Counted from the first letter of the stretch, positions 1 through 6,514 are shown. The stretch: 6,907 bases of DNA from Promethearchaeota archaeon (GCA_014729055.1 WJKO01000489.1:1-6907); one strand, 5' to 3'. Numbers and translations: made by a program. The notes: a model not told the origin generated them from the sequence alone.

Positions 1-710
1 ATGCCAAGCTGTTTTATTATATAATCTAAACAATAATCTGAAAAAGATAACACATTATTTTTATTCTTACGAAGTAAATTTGTGGAATCATAGTCGTTTA
101 AAGAAATATACTTAAGCTTCTTCTCTTTCGCATTTTCTAATTCTGCAATATCAATATCTCGAGCCCCAAATACAAAGATATTGGTAGATGTTGGATTAGC
201 AAAATCATCATGAATTCTCTTTAGAACAGTGCAATGTGAATGGTATTCACTTTCCCAACTTTCATAAAAGTCGATGTGGGCATCTAAAGAGAGAAAATAA
301 AGGTCTTCATCGGAATATTTCTTATAGAGAGCACTAAAACTTGGATAACTAATGTAATGATTACCGCCTAAAAATATCGGGACGATCTTTGGATTGATTA
401 AGTGTAATTTATTCACAATCTCCGATATTGATTTCCTCAAATTCGTCAATTTACAGTCTTTTTCAATAATATCACCTACATCTGCTATCTTTATACGATC
501 ATCTAAATATAATCCACGGTCACTAACAAGGGAAATCTCATCCGATAATTGCCGAATCTTATTTGGCGCATCACAGGTATTTCCACGTTCTTGTGTTGAT
601 TGATGATCAAATGGTACACCGACTATTACAAAGTTTGTGTCTTTCGTAATTTCGTTTGATGCCCTTAAAAAAGATATATTATGGGGTTGCTTTTTTTTTT
701 CTCTACTCAA
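1..710 (-). CDS. Arginase/agmatinase-superfamily ureohydrolase, C-terminal part beyond the window edge
   Basis: Partial gene; 236 codons are visible before the left edge. Enzymes of this family hydrolyse guanidino compounds (arginine, agmatine, formiminoglutamate) with a binuclear Mn centre in the cytosol. Visible motifs: VGVPFD at residues 30-35, an RGN-x3-AP-x2-IR stretch at 42-53, GGNH at 115-118 (family norm GGDH) and DAHID at 143-147, followed by HSH at 157-159. H118, D143, H145 and D147 match four of the six metal ligands; the remaining pair, in the SxDxDxxDP motif, would lie off the window. No ATG exists in frame after the upstream stop at 717-719. TTG at 710 is chosen because GGAAGG lies 11 bases before it. 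The gene begins 43 bases after argS ends, so co-transcription is likely. The tyrosine/histidine-rich stretch after DAHID resembles agmatinases more than arginases, but the exact substrate cannot be fixed from this part. Confidence 0.85.
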   Translation of the reverse strand, partial: MSREKKKQPHNISFLRASNEITKDTNFVIVGVPFDHQSTQERGNTCDAPNKIRQLSDEISLVSDRGLYLDDRIKIADVGDIIEKDCKLTNLRKSISEIVNKLHLINPKIVPIFLGGNHYISYPSFSALYKKYSDEDLYFLSLDAHIDFYESWESEYHSHCTVLKRIHDDFANPTSTNIFVFGARDIDIAELENAKEKKLKYISLNDYDSTNLLRKNKNNVLSFSDYCLDYIIKQLG

Positions 711-721
711 TTGAATTTAAA

Positions 722-727
722 CCTTCC
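722..727 (-). promoter_or_regulatory. Shine-Dalgarno-like GGAAGG before the ureohydrolase TTG start
   Basis: Reads GGAAGG on the minus strand, 11 bases before TTG at 710. It is purine-rich and partly matches the GGAGG consensus. It lies in the 43-base gap after argS and helps decide the non-ATG start. The spacing is a little long. Confidence 0.4.
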
Positions 728-753
728 AATATTGATTTTTACTTTAAAATCGT

Positions 754-2655
754 TTACATCTCAGTTAAAACATCGATTGTAAGCAAGCTTAGTCCATGTC
801 TTAATACATATCTAACTGCATCACTTAAGATCAATCTGAAGTTTTGCGTTTTTTCTTCTTCTCCTATGACACGACAAGTATGATAAAATGCGTTGTATTC
901 TTGTGCCAAGTCGAACAAATATCGACTTAGTGAATGAGGTTTAAGGTTGATGGTAGCATCCTTTATGGTTTTAGGATATTTATATAATAAATCTATAAGA
1001 TTAAGCTCATGTTCATTACTTATTATCGAAAAATCCATCATATCGAGATTAAAAATATCGTTGACTTTGTCTTTTTCGGGATCGTATGGAACATCAATAT
1101 TCTCTTCCTTAGCTTTTGCGAATATCGAGCATATTCGTGCATAAGCATATAAAATATATGGTCCAGTTTCACCTTCAAAAGAGATGCTCTTTTTAGGTTC
1201 AAAAAGAAAATCACGAGTATATTCATACTTTAATATATAAAACCGTAAGGCAGCCATCGCTATTACATCAGCTCTCAAATCCCGCTCTTTTTCTGAAATA
1301 TCTTTGTATCTTTCTTCTATTTCCTTTATAGCCAGAGTTTTAAGTTCGCTAACAAGATCGTCAGCATCGACTACCGTGCCTTCTCGAGACTTCATTTTGC
1401 CACTCGTTAAATTAATCATACCATAACTGTAATGTAAATTCTTACCTTCCATACCGAGTCTATCTAATAATTCAAAAACAGTTTTTAATTGCATATTCTG
1501 TTCATTTCCAATAACATAAATCGATAAGTCGTAATTGTAATCTTGCATTTTCAATTTTGCTAAATAGAGGTCTTGAGTTATATATAAGCTTGTACCATCA
1601 CTTCTCAATAATACCTTTTTTTTAGGCAGTCCCTTCTTTTTGAAATTTGCTATGATTGCTCCATCTTCTAGTTTTTCAAACAAGCCTCGTTTGAGCCCAT
1701 CATAAACAATATCCTTTCCTTTATCATAGATCTGACTTTCATAATAGGTTTTATCATGTTTGATTTGAAATACATCAAATGTCTCTTTAAAGCCTTTTTC
1801 AGCCCAATTATTCATCTTCCTCCAAAGAGATCTCACTTCAGGATCTTGATTTTCCCATTTTTGCAACATATCTTTAATTTCCGCTTGTAGTTGCCCATAA
1901 TCAGATTCTGCAATTTTTTTCTCAAGAGTTTTTATTATTGCAACATCTCGTTCTTCTTTTTGTTTCGAGCTTTCCTTCTTAAATTCGTTCAGGATAGACG
2001 ACACTTTTTCCTTTCGTTTGGCTTCCTCTTCCGCATATTTAACGTAATATTTACCCACAAAATGATCAGATTTCATATTTTCAGTTTTCGGTGTGGATCC
2101 ATGTCCAAACTGATTGTATGCCCACATACTCTTGCAAATATGTACACCTCTATCATTGAGAAGATTGACTTGAAACACTTGACTATGTGAAAAACTACAT
2201 AATTTTGACAAGGCTTGACCCAAAAGCATATTACGGATGTGACCTAAGTGTAATGGTTTATTTGTATTAGGAGATGGATACTCGATGACTATTCTCTGAT
2301 CCATTTCTTCTTTAGTAATATAAGATAAAGCAAATTCATCAATATCCTTAAAAATATCATTTAATGTGTCTTTTACTTGAATTTGCTTGTTCAATTTAAA
2401 GTTTAAATATGGACCCGCTAATTCAACTGAAGAGATAAACGAAATAGAATCTATTACTTTATCGTTAACGTAACTATGGATTTCTTTAGCAATGATTTTT
2501 CCGTCTTTCTTTAGATATTTTCTTAGCGTATAACAATTAATAGCAAAATCTGCGTCAATATTTGGATTAGCTTCTCTCACAAAGTCTATAATATCTTTCC
2601 ACTCAAGATTTGCATAGTCTCCAATAATCTTAGCTATTTGGATCTCGTAATTCAT
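754..2655 (-). CDS. argS: Arginyl-tRNA synthetase (class I), bacterial-like type
   Basis: Charges tRNA-Arg with arginine using ATP, in the cytosol. With the ATG start at 2655 the protein has 633 residues. Domain order: N-terminal tRNA D-loop-recognition domain (about 1-95); catalytic Rossmann core with HLGH at 136-139 (HIGH motif), NDRG at 167-170 and KMKS at 420-423 (KMSKS-like); then the helical anticodon-binding domain, with GETGPY at about 495-500 and the family's typical C-terminal methionine. The stretches HICKSM, VGKYYV, MLQKWE-x2-DPEV and GKMKSREGTVVDADDL are ones I recall from Bacteroidetes ArgRS rather than typical archaeal ones. A charged, helix-rich segment at about 208-265 looks longer than in those relatives. 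A TTG at 2703 would add 16 residues (rich in Cys and Asn) that do not resemble the family N-terminus, and a TATA box sits inside that extension, so ATG is preferred. The ureohydrolase follows directly. Confidence 0.97.
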   Translation of the reverse strand: MNYEIQIAKIIGDYANLEWKDIIDFVREANPNIDADFAINCYTLRKYLKKDGKIIAKEIHSYVNDKVIDSISFISSVELAGPYLNFKLNKQIQVKDTLNDIFKDIDEFALSYITKEEMDQRIVIEYPSPNTNKPLHLGHIRNMLLGQALSKLCSFSHSQVFQVNLLNDRGVHICKSMWAYNQFGHGSTPKTENMKSDHFVGKYYVKYAEEEAKRKEKVSSILNEFKKESSKQKEERDVAIIKTLEKKIAESDYGQLQAEIKDMLQKWENQDPEVRSLWRKMNNWAEKGFKETFDVFQIKHDKTYYESQIYDKGKDIVYDGLKRGLFEKLEDGAIIANFKKKGLPKKKVLLRSDGTSLYITQDLYLAKLKMQDYNYDLSIYVIGNEQNMQLKTVFELLDRLGMEGKNLHYSYGMINLTSGKMKSREGTVVDADDLVSELKTLAIKEIEERYKDISEKERDLRADVIAMAALRFYILKYEYTRDFLFEPKKSISFEGETGPYILYAYARICSIFAKAKEENIDVPYDPEKDKVNDIFNLDMMDFSIISNEHELNLIDLLYKYPKTIKDATINLKPHSLSRYLFDLAQEYNAFYHTCRVIGEEEKTQNFRLILSDAVRYVLRHGLSLLTIDVLTEM

Positions 2656-2681
2656 ATCATAATTATTGCAGCAAATCAGAA

Positions 2682-2696
2682 AAATTTTATTATAGT
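2682..2696 (-). promoter_or_regulatory. TATA box for argS
   Basis: On the minus strand this reads ACTATAATAAAATTT, centred about 35 bases before the argS ATG at 2655. Transcription starting about 26 bases downstream would leave a leader of only about 9 bases, typical of archaeal near-leaderless genes. No Shine-Dalgarno sequence is seen. argS can therefore be transcribed separately from the V4R-like gene upstream. Confidence 0.5.
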
Positions 2697-2721
2697 TTCT
2701 CAAAATGAAGGAGCAAAAATT

Positions 2722-3273
2722 TCATGTTTCAGGTTCATTTTCGGGTTTTTCTTCTAGTTTAGGAGATTCAATTTCCTCAATCTTCTTTTTAAAGAAGATG
2801 CGAATAAAACAATAATCATCTGTCGTATCTTTTTCACGAAAAGAATACTCTACATTCATATTCGTTAATATTTTTAAAGCATTTTCAAAGTAACCCATAG
2901 TAAATTGACATAAAGTTCCCCCAAACTCTATGTCTTCCCGACTCATAATTACGGATCTGAGCGGACAAACGTTTTTTATTTCAAGAATATACCGATCTTT
3001 TTCGCTATCTTCTCTGAAATCTACTTGTTCAATGTCATATAGTTGTTTTATTGAAGTCTCCAGTAAAGAGAAAGCTGCTGAAGGAAGCTCAAATGGTTCA
3101 TCTTCAGTCTTATTATATTTCTTCAAAATCTGTTTAGCAACAGTCTCGCCTGGTTTTTGCCCAATTCGATAAATCATAGCGTTAATAGTTGGATGTCCGT
3201 ACAATTTCTCAAGCTCTGAAGTAAGAGAACCAAGAAAAATCCGTAATCCCAAATTTTCTTTTTTAGTCTCCAT
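2722..3273 (-). CDS. V4R-like (4-vinyl reductase/hydrocarbon-binding) domain protein
   Basis: 183 residues, probably cytosolic, with no signal or membrane segment. The pattern GGTLCQFTMGYFENALKIL at 118-136, followed by a beta-rich stretch ending in DDYCFIRI at 153-160, matches the end of the V4R fold (small-molecule binding, related to TRAPP Bet3), as I recall it. The N-terminal helix stretch IRIGQK/PGE at about 35-43 also fits the family's helix-glycine-helix opening. Cysteines at 103, 122 and 155 could surround a ligand or metal, as in other V4R proteins. The last 20 residues are an acidic, proline-rich tail, likely disordered. The start is the ATG at 3273. It lies 66 bases upstream of argS on the same strand, but argS seems to have its own promoter. 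The ligand and role are unknown; it could be a stand-alone sensor or part of a regulatory complex. Confidence 0.6.
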   Translation of the reverse strand: METKKENLGLRIFLGSLTSELEKLYGHPTINAMIYRIGQKPGETVAKQILKKYNKTEDEPFELPSAAFSLLETSIKQLYDIEQVDFREDSEKDRYILEIKNVCPLRSVIMSREDIEFGGTLCQFTMGYFENALKILTNMNVEYSFREKDTTDDYCFIRIFFKKKIEEIESPKLEEKPENEPET

Positions 3274-3293
3274 CAGACTAGATCTTTTTCTAC

Positions 3294-3310
3294 TCCATAA
3301 AAAAACCTTT
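3294..3310 (-). promoter_or_regulatory. Possible TATA box/BRE for the V4R-like gene
   Basis: The minus strand reads GAAAGG followed by a T-run and TATGG, centred about 28 bases before the ATG at 3273. The purine block followed by an A/T block resembles an archaeal BRE plus TATA arrangement. It lies in the 132-base divergent gap, back to back with the promoter of the seven-helix protein gene. Confidence 0.3.
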
Positions 3311-3365
3311 CATATTTATGACAAAATAAAGTCTCCATAATTTTTTTAATCTAAAAAATCTCAAG

Positions 3366-3380
3366 GTATTTATAATTAAA
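3366..3380 (+). promoter_or_regulatory. TATA box for the seven-helix membrane protein gene
   Basis: GTATTTATAATTAAA, centred about 33 bases before the ATG at 3406, with a purine block (AAGG) just upstream as a possible BRE. The expected transcription start would fall about 7 bases before the ATG, giving a nearly leaderless messenger. Confidence 0.5.
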
Positions 3381-3405
3381 ATAAAAAAAATTGGTTGTAT
3401 CGAAT

Positions 3406-4125
3406 ATGGCTATAGAAATCGGCTCATGGATCATCTTAATAACAACAGGCATGATATATTTAGTGTTTCTGTTCTTTGATGCTTTCAAGAGGGGCGAATC
3501 TTATGGGAATTTGGCATATGTTATGGCTGTCGCTCCTACAACGTATCTTTGGTACTTAATTACATTACCTGCGAACTTGGCAGAATACAAATGGTTTGGT
3601 GTAGTGGGTATTTGGTTAGTACTCGTGACCCTATGGTTTATTGCAATGATAAGAGATTTTATTTTGATGCGTAAAGACAAAAATGATAAGAATAAAAAGG
3701 ATATAGACGATGTCGGGTTATATTTAGTATTGGGAATTATTGTTCAACTTATTATCTGTGCGGTTCTCCCAAGCGATAATATTTTTCCTCATATGCAAGA
3801 AGGATCTAATCTGAAATGGTTTTTCTGGTTACCTGATTTACACGGCTTTATAGGATTCACACCAGAACAACTAATAGTATTCCAATTGTTTAGAATTATG
3901 GTTACCGTATTAATAATAGCAGTCATTATCCCAATGATCTTAGATTTAAGAGCAGAATCGATAAATATGTGGGTATTATTGATCATTACATTGATCTTTT
4001 GTCTTCCATTTACATTGATTTGCTGGCTATGGTTACCCGACTGGTGGGCTCCGCTTTTATTCTTAGTAGCTGTTCTCTTTTTCATAACATTGCTTCTACT
4101 AACGAAAGGATCGGATAAGAAGTAA
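3406..4125 (+). CDS. Uncharacterised seven-helix membrane protein
   Basis: 239 residues; I do not recognise the family. About seven hydrophobic segments are visible, at roughly 8-26, 36-56, 63-88, 104-122, 156-179, 188-210 and 213-233. A lysine/aspartate-rich loop (89-102) separates helices 3 and 4. Another loop, at about 123-155, is rich in aromatic residues (WFFWLPDLHGF) and may lie at the membrane surface. Tryptophans cluster near the last two helices. There is no cleavable signal peptide and no obvious catalytic or transporter motif. The ATG at 3406 is preferred over a TTG at 3391, which would add five residues and place the start too near the TATA box. It is divergent from the V4R-like gene and followed by a T-rich gap. 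It could be a transporter, sensor or membrane-shaping protein; no function can be assigned. Confidence 0.85.
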   Translation: MAIEIGSWIILITTGMIYLVFLFFDAFKRGESYGNLAYVMAVAPTTYLWYLITLPANLAEYKWFGVVGIWLVLVTLWFIAMIRDFILMRKDKNDKNKKDIDDVGLYLVLGIIVQLIICAVLPSDNIFPHMQEGSNLKWFFWLPDLHGFIGFTPEQLIVFQLFRIMVTVLIIAVIIPMILDLRAESINMWVLLIITLIFCLPFTLICWLWLPDWWAPLLFLVAVLFFITLLLLTKGSDKK

Positions 4126-4150
4126 GAAATTCTATGTAATTATATCCAAA

Positions 4151-4180
4151 TATTTTTTATCTCAATTCTTTTTTCTTATC
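4151..4180 (+). terminator. T-run terminator after the seven-helix protein gene
   Basis: Two T6 runs (4153-4158 and 4169-4174) in a pyrimidine-rich stretch, starting about 26 bases after the stop codon. There is no hairpin, which is normal for archaeal intrinsic termination. The next gene then has its own A/T box. Confidence 0.4.
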
Positions 4181-4191
4181 TTAGATTCCAC

Positions 4192-4208
4192 AAAAAAATT
4201 ATTTTTAT
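4192..4208 (+). promoter_or_regulatory. Possible TATA box for the four-helix/Lys-tail gene and ITPase
   Basis: An A/T stretch (A7, then TTATTTTTAT) centred about 27 bases before the ATG at 4226, the distance expected for a leaderless transcript. AAGGTT at 4212-4217 could act as a weak ribosome site instead. It would drive both overlapping genes. Confidence 0.35.
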
Positions 4209-4225
4209 CTTAAGGTTAATCTCTC

Positions 4226-5521
4226 ATGACGCAAGTTAATCAAACAAAACTCGAAAGATTCATTGACAAAGTAAAAAACTACATAGAGCTTCTGTCATTA
4301 TCAAACAAAAATTTTAATGAATTAGAGAATAATACCCTAGATAAACTAAGCAGTCATCAAAAAACGAGTCTAATAGTCAGCATTATCATGGTATGTTTAT
4401 ATTCTTTTTCCTACTACTTCATTGCTGCTTATGGCATATTTAGGTTACCATTTTCATCTTATTACACATATAGCCTGACGATTAGAAATATCGCGATTTA
4501 TATCGCATATGGATTCTACTGGGTGTGCTTTACTCTAGCTCTAATTGAATTAATCCGAGAATTTCTTTTTATGTATACGATTCTTGAAAAAAATAACAAA
4601 AGAGCACAATACCTCTTAACTGTTGATAGTAATTCAGATGTTAATCAAGCAAATGAAAAAAAGGAAGATCGCATGGATGACATAATAAATGAGGATATAC
4701 AAAAAAAGAAACGCGAGATCGGTGATCTAAATATTGAATTACCATATGTCAGATATTTAATATGCATTGGCTTAATCAGTTTAGTTTTCGGTGGTATGAA
4801 CTATTTCCTGCCATTTAACTCACGATTTCCTAGTTATACTGAGATATTTTTGGGTATGGGGCAAGTTCCAGCTTCGGAATACTTCTTGTTCCTCATCCTT
4901 ATGGGCGTAATATTTATGAGTCAAGTTTTCTTGATTGTCTTCTATATTTTTGGCTCTGTTTCAAGAAGAAACAAGATTAAAGCTATTATCTATTTAAGGG
5001 TACAAGATGAAGTATTCCAAGAATTGTCCAAAGAGGGTATTGATGTAATAAAAAGCACAGATGGAACAATAAAAATCAAAGATGAAGAAAGATCAACAGA
5101 CCAAGTGGATAATGAAGACCAAAGAATATCGGCTAAATCTAAATCTATCTTTAATTCCCCTATAAACGACGTTAAGAACGAGCGAATTAGAAAAATCAGA
5201 TTGAGAAACAAAATAAAATATCTAAAAGAAAGAGAAAAACTATTAACGATGATACAAGAGGAAAAACTGAAAAATCTCTATGGAAAGAAAGGATATAAAG
5301 CGTACAAGAAAGAATTGAAAAGAAAGAAAAAGTTATTGAGGAAACAAGGCAAAAAGATCCCGGAAGACGAATCCTCTTTAGTTGAGGTGCACGGTTATGA
5401 AACAACAGCAGATGCGAAAGACGATGAAAAAATAAAAAAACCAGATGAAATCATAAAAGAAAAAATGAAAAAGAAAAAAAAGAGAAAACCAAAAAAGAGA
5501 AGAAAATATGATTTTACGTGA
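4226..5521 (+). CDS. Uncharacterised four-helix membrane protein with a long lysine-rich tail
   Basis: 431 residues; family not recognised. After a polar N-terminus (1-47, probably helical) come hydrophobic segments at about 48-70, 88-116, 174-194 and 218-244. A charged loop at 120-172 contains a lysine-rich helix. The second half (about 245-431) is soluble: a short segment with DGTIKIKDEE at 279-288, then predicted coiled coil rich in Lys, Arg and Glu (about 315-375), and finally a nearly pure Lys/Arg run ending KKRRKYDF. An even number of helices puts both ends on the same side. The basic tail suggests the cytosolic side and contact with nucleic acid, ribosomes or acidic lipid; this is inference. 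The stop codon overlaps the ITPase start by four bases (GTGA), implying translational coupling. Low-complexity basic tails can arise freely in AT-rich genomes, so tail composition alone is weak evidence of function. Confidence 0.85.
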   Translation: MTQVNQTKLERFIDKVKNYIELLSLSNKNFNELENNTLDKLSSHQKTSLIVSIIMVCLYSFSYYFIAAYGIFRLPFSSYYTYSLTIRNIAIYIAYGFYWVCFTLALIELIREFLFMYTILEKNNKRAQYLLTVDSNSDVNQANEKKEDRMDDIINEDIQKKKREIGDLNIELPYVRYLICIGLISLVFGGMNYFLPFNSRFPSYTEIFLGMGQVPASEYFLFLILMGVIFMSQVFLIVFYIFGSVSRRNKIKAIIYLRVQDEVFQELSKEGIDVIKSTDGTIKIKDEERSTDQVDNEDQRISAKSKSIFNSPINDVKNERIRKIRLRNKIKYLKEREKLLTMIQEEKLKNLYGKKGYKAYKKELKRKKKLLRKQGKKIPEDESSLVEVHGYETTADAKDDEKIKKPDEIIKEKMKKKKKRKPKKRRKYDFT

Positions 5522-6093
5522 TTGAATTGATTGAAAAACTCACTTTTATTTCTGGTAACAAGCATAAATTCTCTGAAATCCAATCTTATTTTAAAGAGGC
5601 AAAATTATCGATAAAATTAGAAAACCAAGATTTCAAGATGATTGAACCGCAAGTGGATTCTATTGAATCTGTTGCAGATTATAAACTTAATAGCATTAAA
5701 GAAAAAATAGATGGTAGTTATTTTATAGAAGACGCAGGTTTCTTTATAGATGAATTAAGGGGATTCCCTGGTGTATATTCAGCATATGTCAATAGGACAA
5801 TTGGAAATCAAGGAATACTTAGACTTATGAGGAATGTGAAGAACCGCGCATCTAGATTCGTCAGTATAATTGCATTGCATATACAAGACAATCCAGAGAC
5901 TTTTATTTTTAAAGGAACCGTAAACGGAAAAGTTGCAAATGAAATCAAAGGAAACTTGGGGTTTGGATTTGATCCTATATTTATACCAAATGAGAATCCT
6001 GATTATACTTTCGCAGAGATCTCAACCAAGAAAAAAAATCTAATTTCGCATCGCTCTCGCGCAGTTCATAATCTTATTGAATTCATAAAATAA
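5518..6093 (+). CDS. Non-canonical purine NTP diphosphatase (ITP/XTP pyrophosphatase, Ham1/RdgB family)
   Basis: Hydrolyses dITP, ITP and XTP to the monophosphates plus pyrophosphate, keeping deaminated purines out of DNA and RNA; cytosolic, Mg-dependent. The 191 residues match the usual length. Motifs in order: SGNKHK at 12-17 (substrate/phosphate binding), EDAGFFIDELRGFPGVYS at 71-88 (acidic metal and catalytic residues E71 and D72; EDSGL in most relatives), GFGFDPIF at 148-155 (base pocket), and FAEIS with SHR at 165-179. The shape fits the archaeal/eukaryotic branch. The start is GTG at 5518, which overlaps the previous gene's TGA in the sequence GTGA; no good Shine-Dalgarno is seen, so translation probably depends on re-initiation from the upstream gene. 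The downstream neighbour is convergent. The family assignment is firm; the exact preference among ITP, XTP and dITP is not visible. Confidence 0.96.
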   Translation: MIELIEKLTFISGNKHKFSEIQSYFKEAKLSIKLENQDFKMIEPQVDSIESVADYKLNSIKEKIDGSYFIEDAGFFIDELRGFPGVYSAYVNRTIGNQGILRLMRNVKNRASRFVSIIALHIQDNPETFIFKGTVNGKVANEIKGNLGFGFDPIFIPNENPDYTFAEISTKKKNLISHRSRAVHNLIEFIK

Positions 6094-6102
6094 AAAAAAA
6101 TC
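6090..6102 (-). terminator. T9 run, possible terminator for the small paralogue genes
   Basis: On the minus strand this is GATTTTTTTTTATTT-like, a run of nine T about 85 bases past the stop at 6186, in the gap shared with the convergent diphosphatase gene and just touching its end. No hairpin is seen. Confidence 0.35.
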
Positions 6103-6185
6103 TAGTAATTATAGTAATTAAATGAATCTGAAATCCAAATCTTAACTATTTTGCTCACATCTTTTGTATAGAACGGTTTCAAAGA

Positions 6186-6461
6186 TTATTTGGCTTCGAG
6201 GATGAATAATGTACGGCTATGAGGAATATAGAATTCGTCTTTTTTCTTGATGACTACTGAATGAAAATATTCTGCTAATCCTAAAAATCCACGTATAACA
6301 GACTCATCTTCTTCAAATCTAAAATATACAATACAGCTTGAACCACTGCTTGATACTTTTACTTTATGGTACACCCTCTCATCAATTAGAGGAATCTTCA
6401 ATTCGTTAACAATCTCGTAAACCCGTTTTATAAAGAGTTCTTTTTTTGCTATGATAGACAC
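6186..6461 (-). CDS. Small conserved protein of unknown function, paralogue A
   Basis: 91 residues from GTG at 6461; family not recognised. It is the tandem paralogue of the gene at 6564-6839: aligned without gaps, about 70 of 91 residues agree. The shared cores are residues about 5-31 (lysine-rich amphipathic helix, then IPLIDERVY) and about 48-68 (FRFEEDESVIRGFLGLAEYFH), followed by VVIKKK and FYIP. The loop at about 33-46 (serine/glycine-rich here) and the last residues vary. The pattern suggests a small alpha/beta fold: helix, strands, helix, strands, with no membrane segment or signal. GTG at 6461 aligns with a GTG at the same place in the paralogue; a TTG at 6467 would add two residues. 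Where the paralogue has an ATG, this copy has ATA, so the start choice is open. A helper subunit, antitoxin or DNA-binding role could be imagined, but none is supported. Confidence 0.75.
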   Translation of the reverse strand: MSIIAKKELFIKRVYEIVNELKIPLIDERVYHKVKVSSSGSSCIVYFRFEEDESVIRGFLGLAEYFHSVVIKKKDEFYIPHSRTLFILEAK

Positions 6462-6502
6462 GACCAATTAATTGTTATTTGTTATGTACCTTAAGAAGGT
6501 AG

Positions 6503-6514
6503 AAAATAAAAAAG
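6503..6514 (-). terminator. T-rich tract after paralogue B
   Basis: On the minus strand this reads CTTTTTTATTTT, about 50 bases past the stop of the right-hand paralogue and about 40 bases before the left-hand one. It may end transcription of B. If it is a terminator, the two paralogues are separate transcripts; alternatively it forms part of an A/T-rich promoter for A. Confidence 0.3.

Noticed and set aside
691..700. T10 run on the plus strand as a terminator
   Set aside because: There is no plus-strand gene upstream of it; on the minus strand it is an A-run coding for lysines in the ureohydrolase.
1891..2190. Plus-strand open frame opposite ArgRS coding for a Phe-rich peptide
   Set aside because: A shadow of the Lys/Glu-rich part of ArgRS; no family features. 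The same holds for the plus-strand frames at 394-603, 656-883 and 947-1144.
2656..2703. N-terminal 16-residue extension of ArgRS from TTG at 2703
   Set aside because: The added residues do not resemble the family N-terminus, no ribosome site precedes the TTG, and a good TATA box lies within this stretch.
2930..3172. Plus-strand open frame opposite the V4R-like gene
   Set aside because: A low-complexity Ser-rich shadow, with no promoter or independent support.
3391..3405. TTG start five codons upstream for the seven-helix protein
   Set aside because: It is too close to the TATA box, and the ATG at 3406 lies at the right distance.
4990..5583. Three minus-strand open frames opposite the Lys-rich tail (Phe/Ser-rich, apparently hydrophobic)
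   Set aside because: Lys codons read backwards give Phe/Leu; these are complement artefacts of the polybasic tail.
6103..6121. Repeated AGTAATTA units as a hairpin terminator or regulator site
   Set aside because: It is a direct repeat, not a stable stem, and too A/T-rich to be distinguished from chance.
6094..6185. Possible small RNA or tRNA in the convergent gap
   Set aside because: No cloverleaf, GC-rich stem or conserved RNA motif can be seen.
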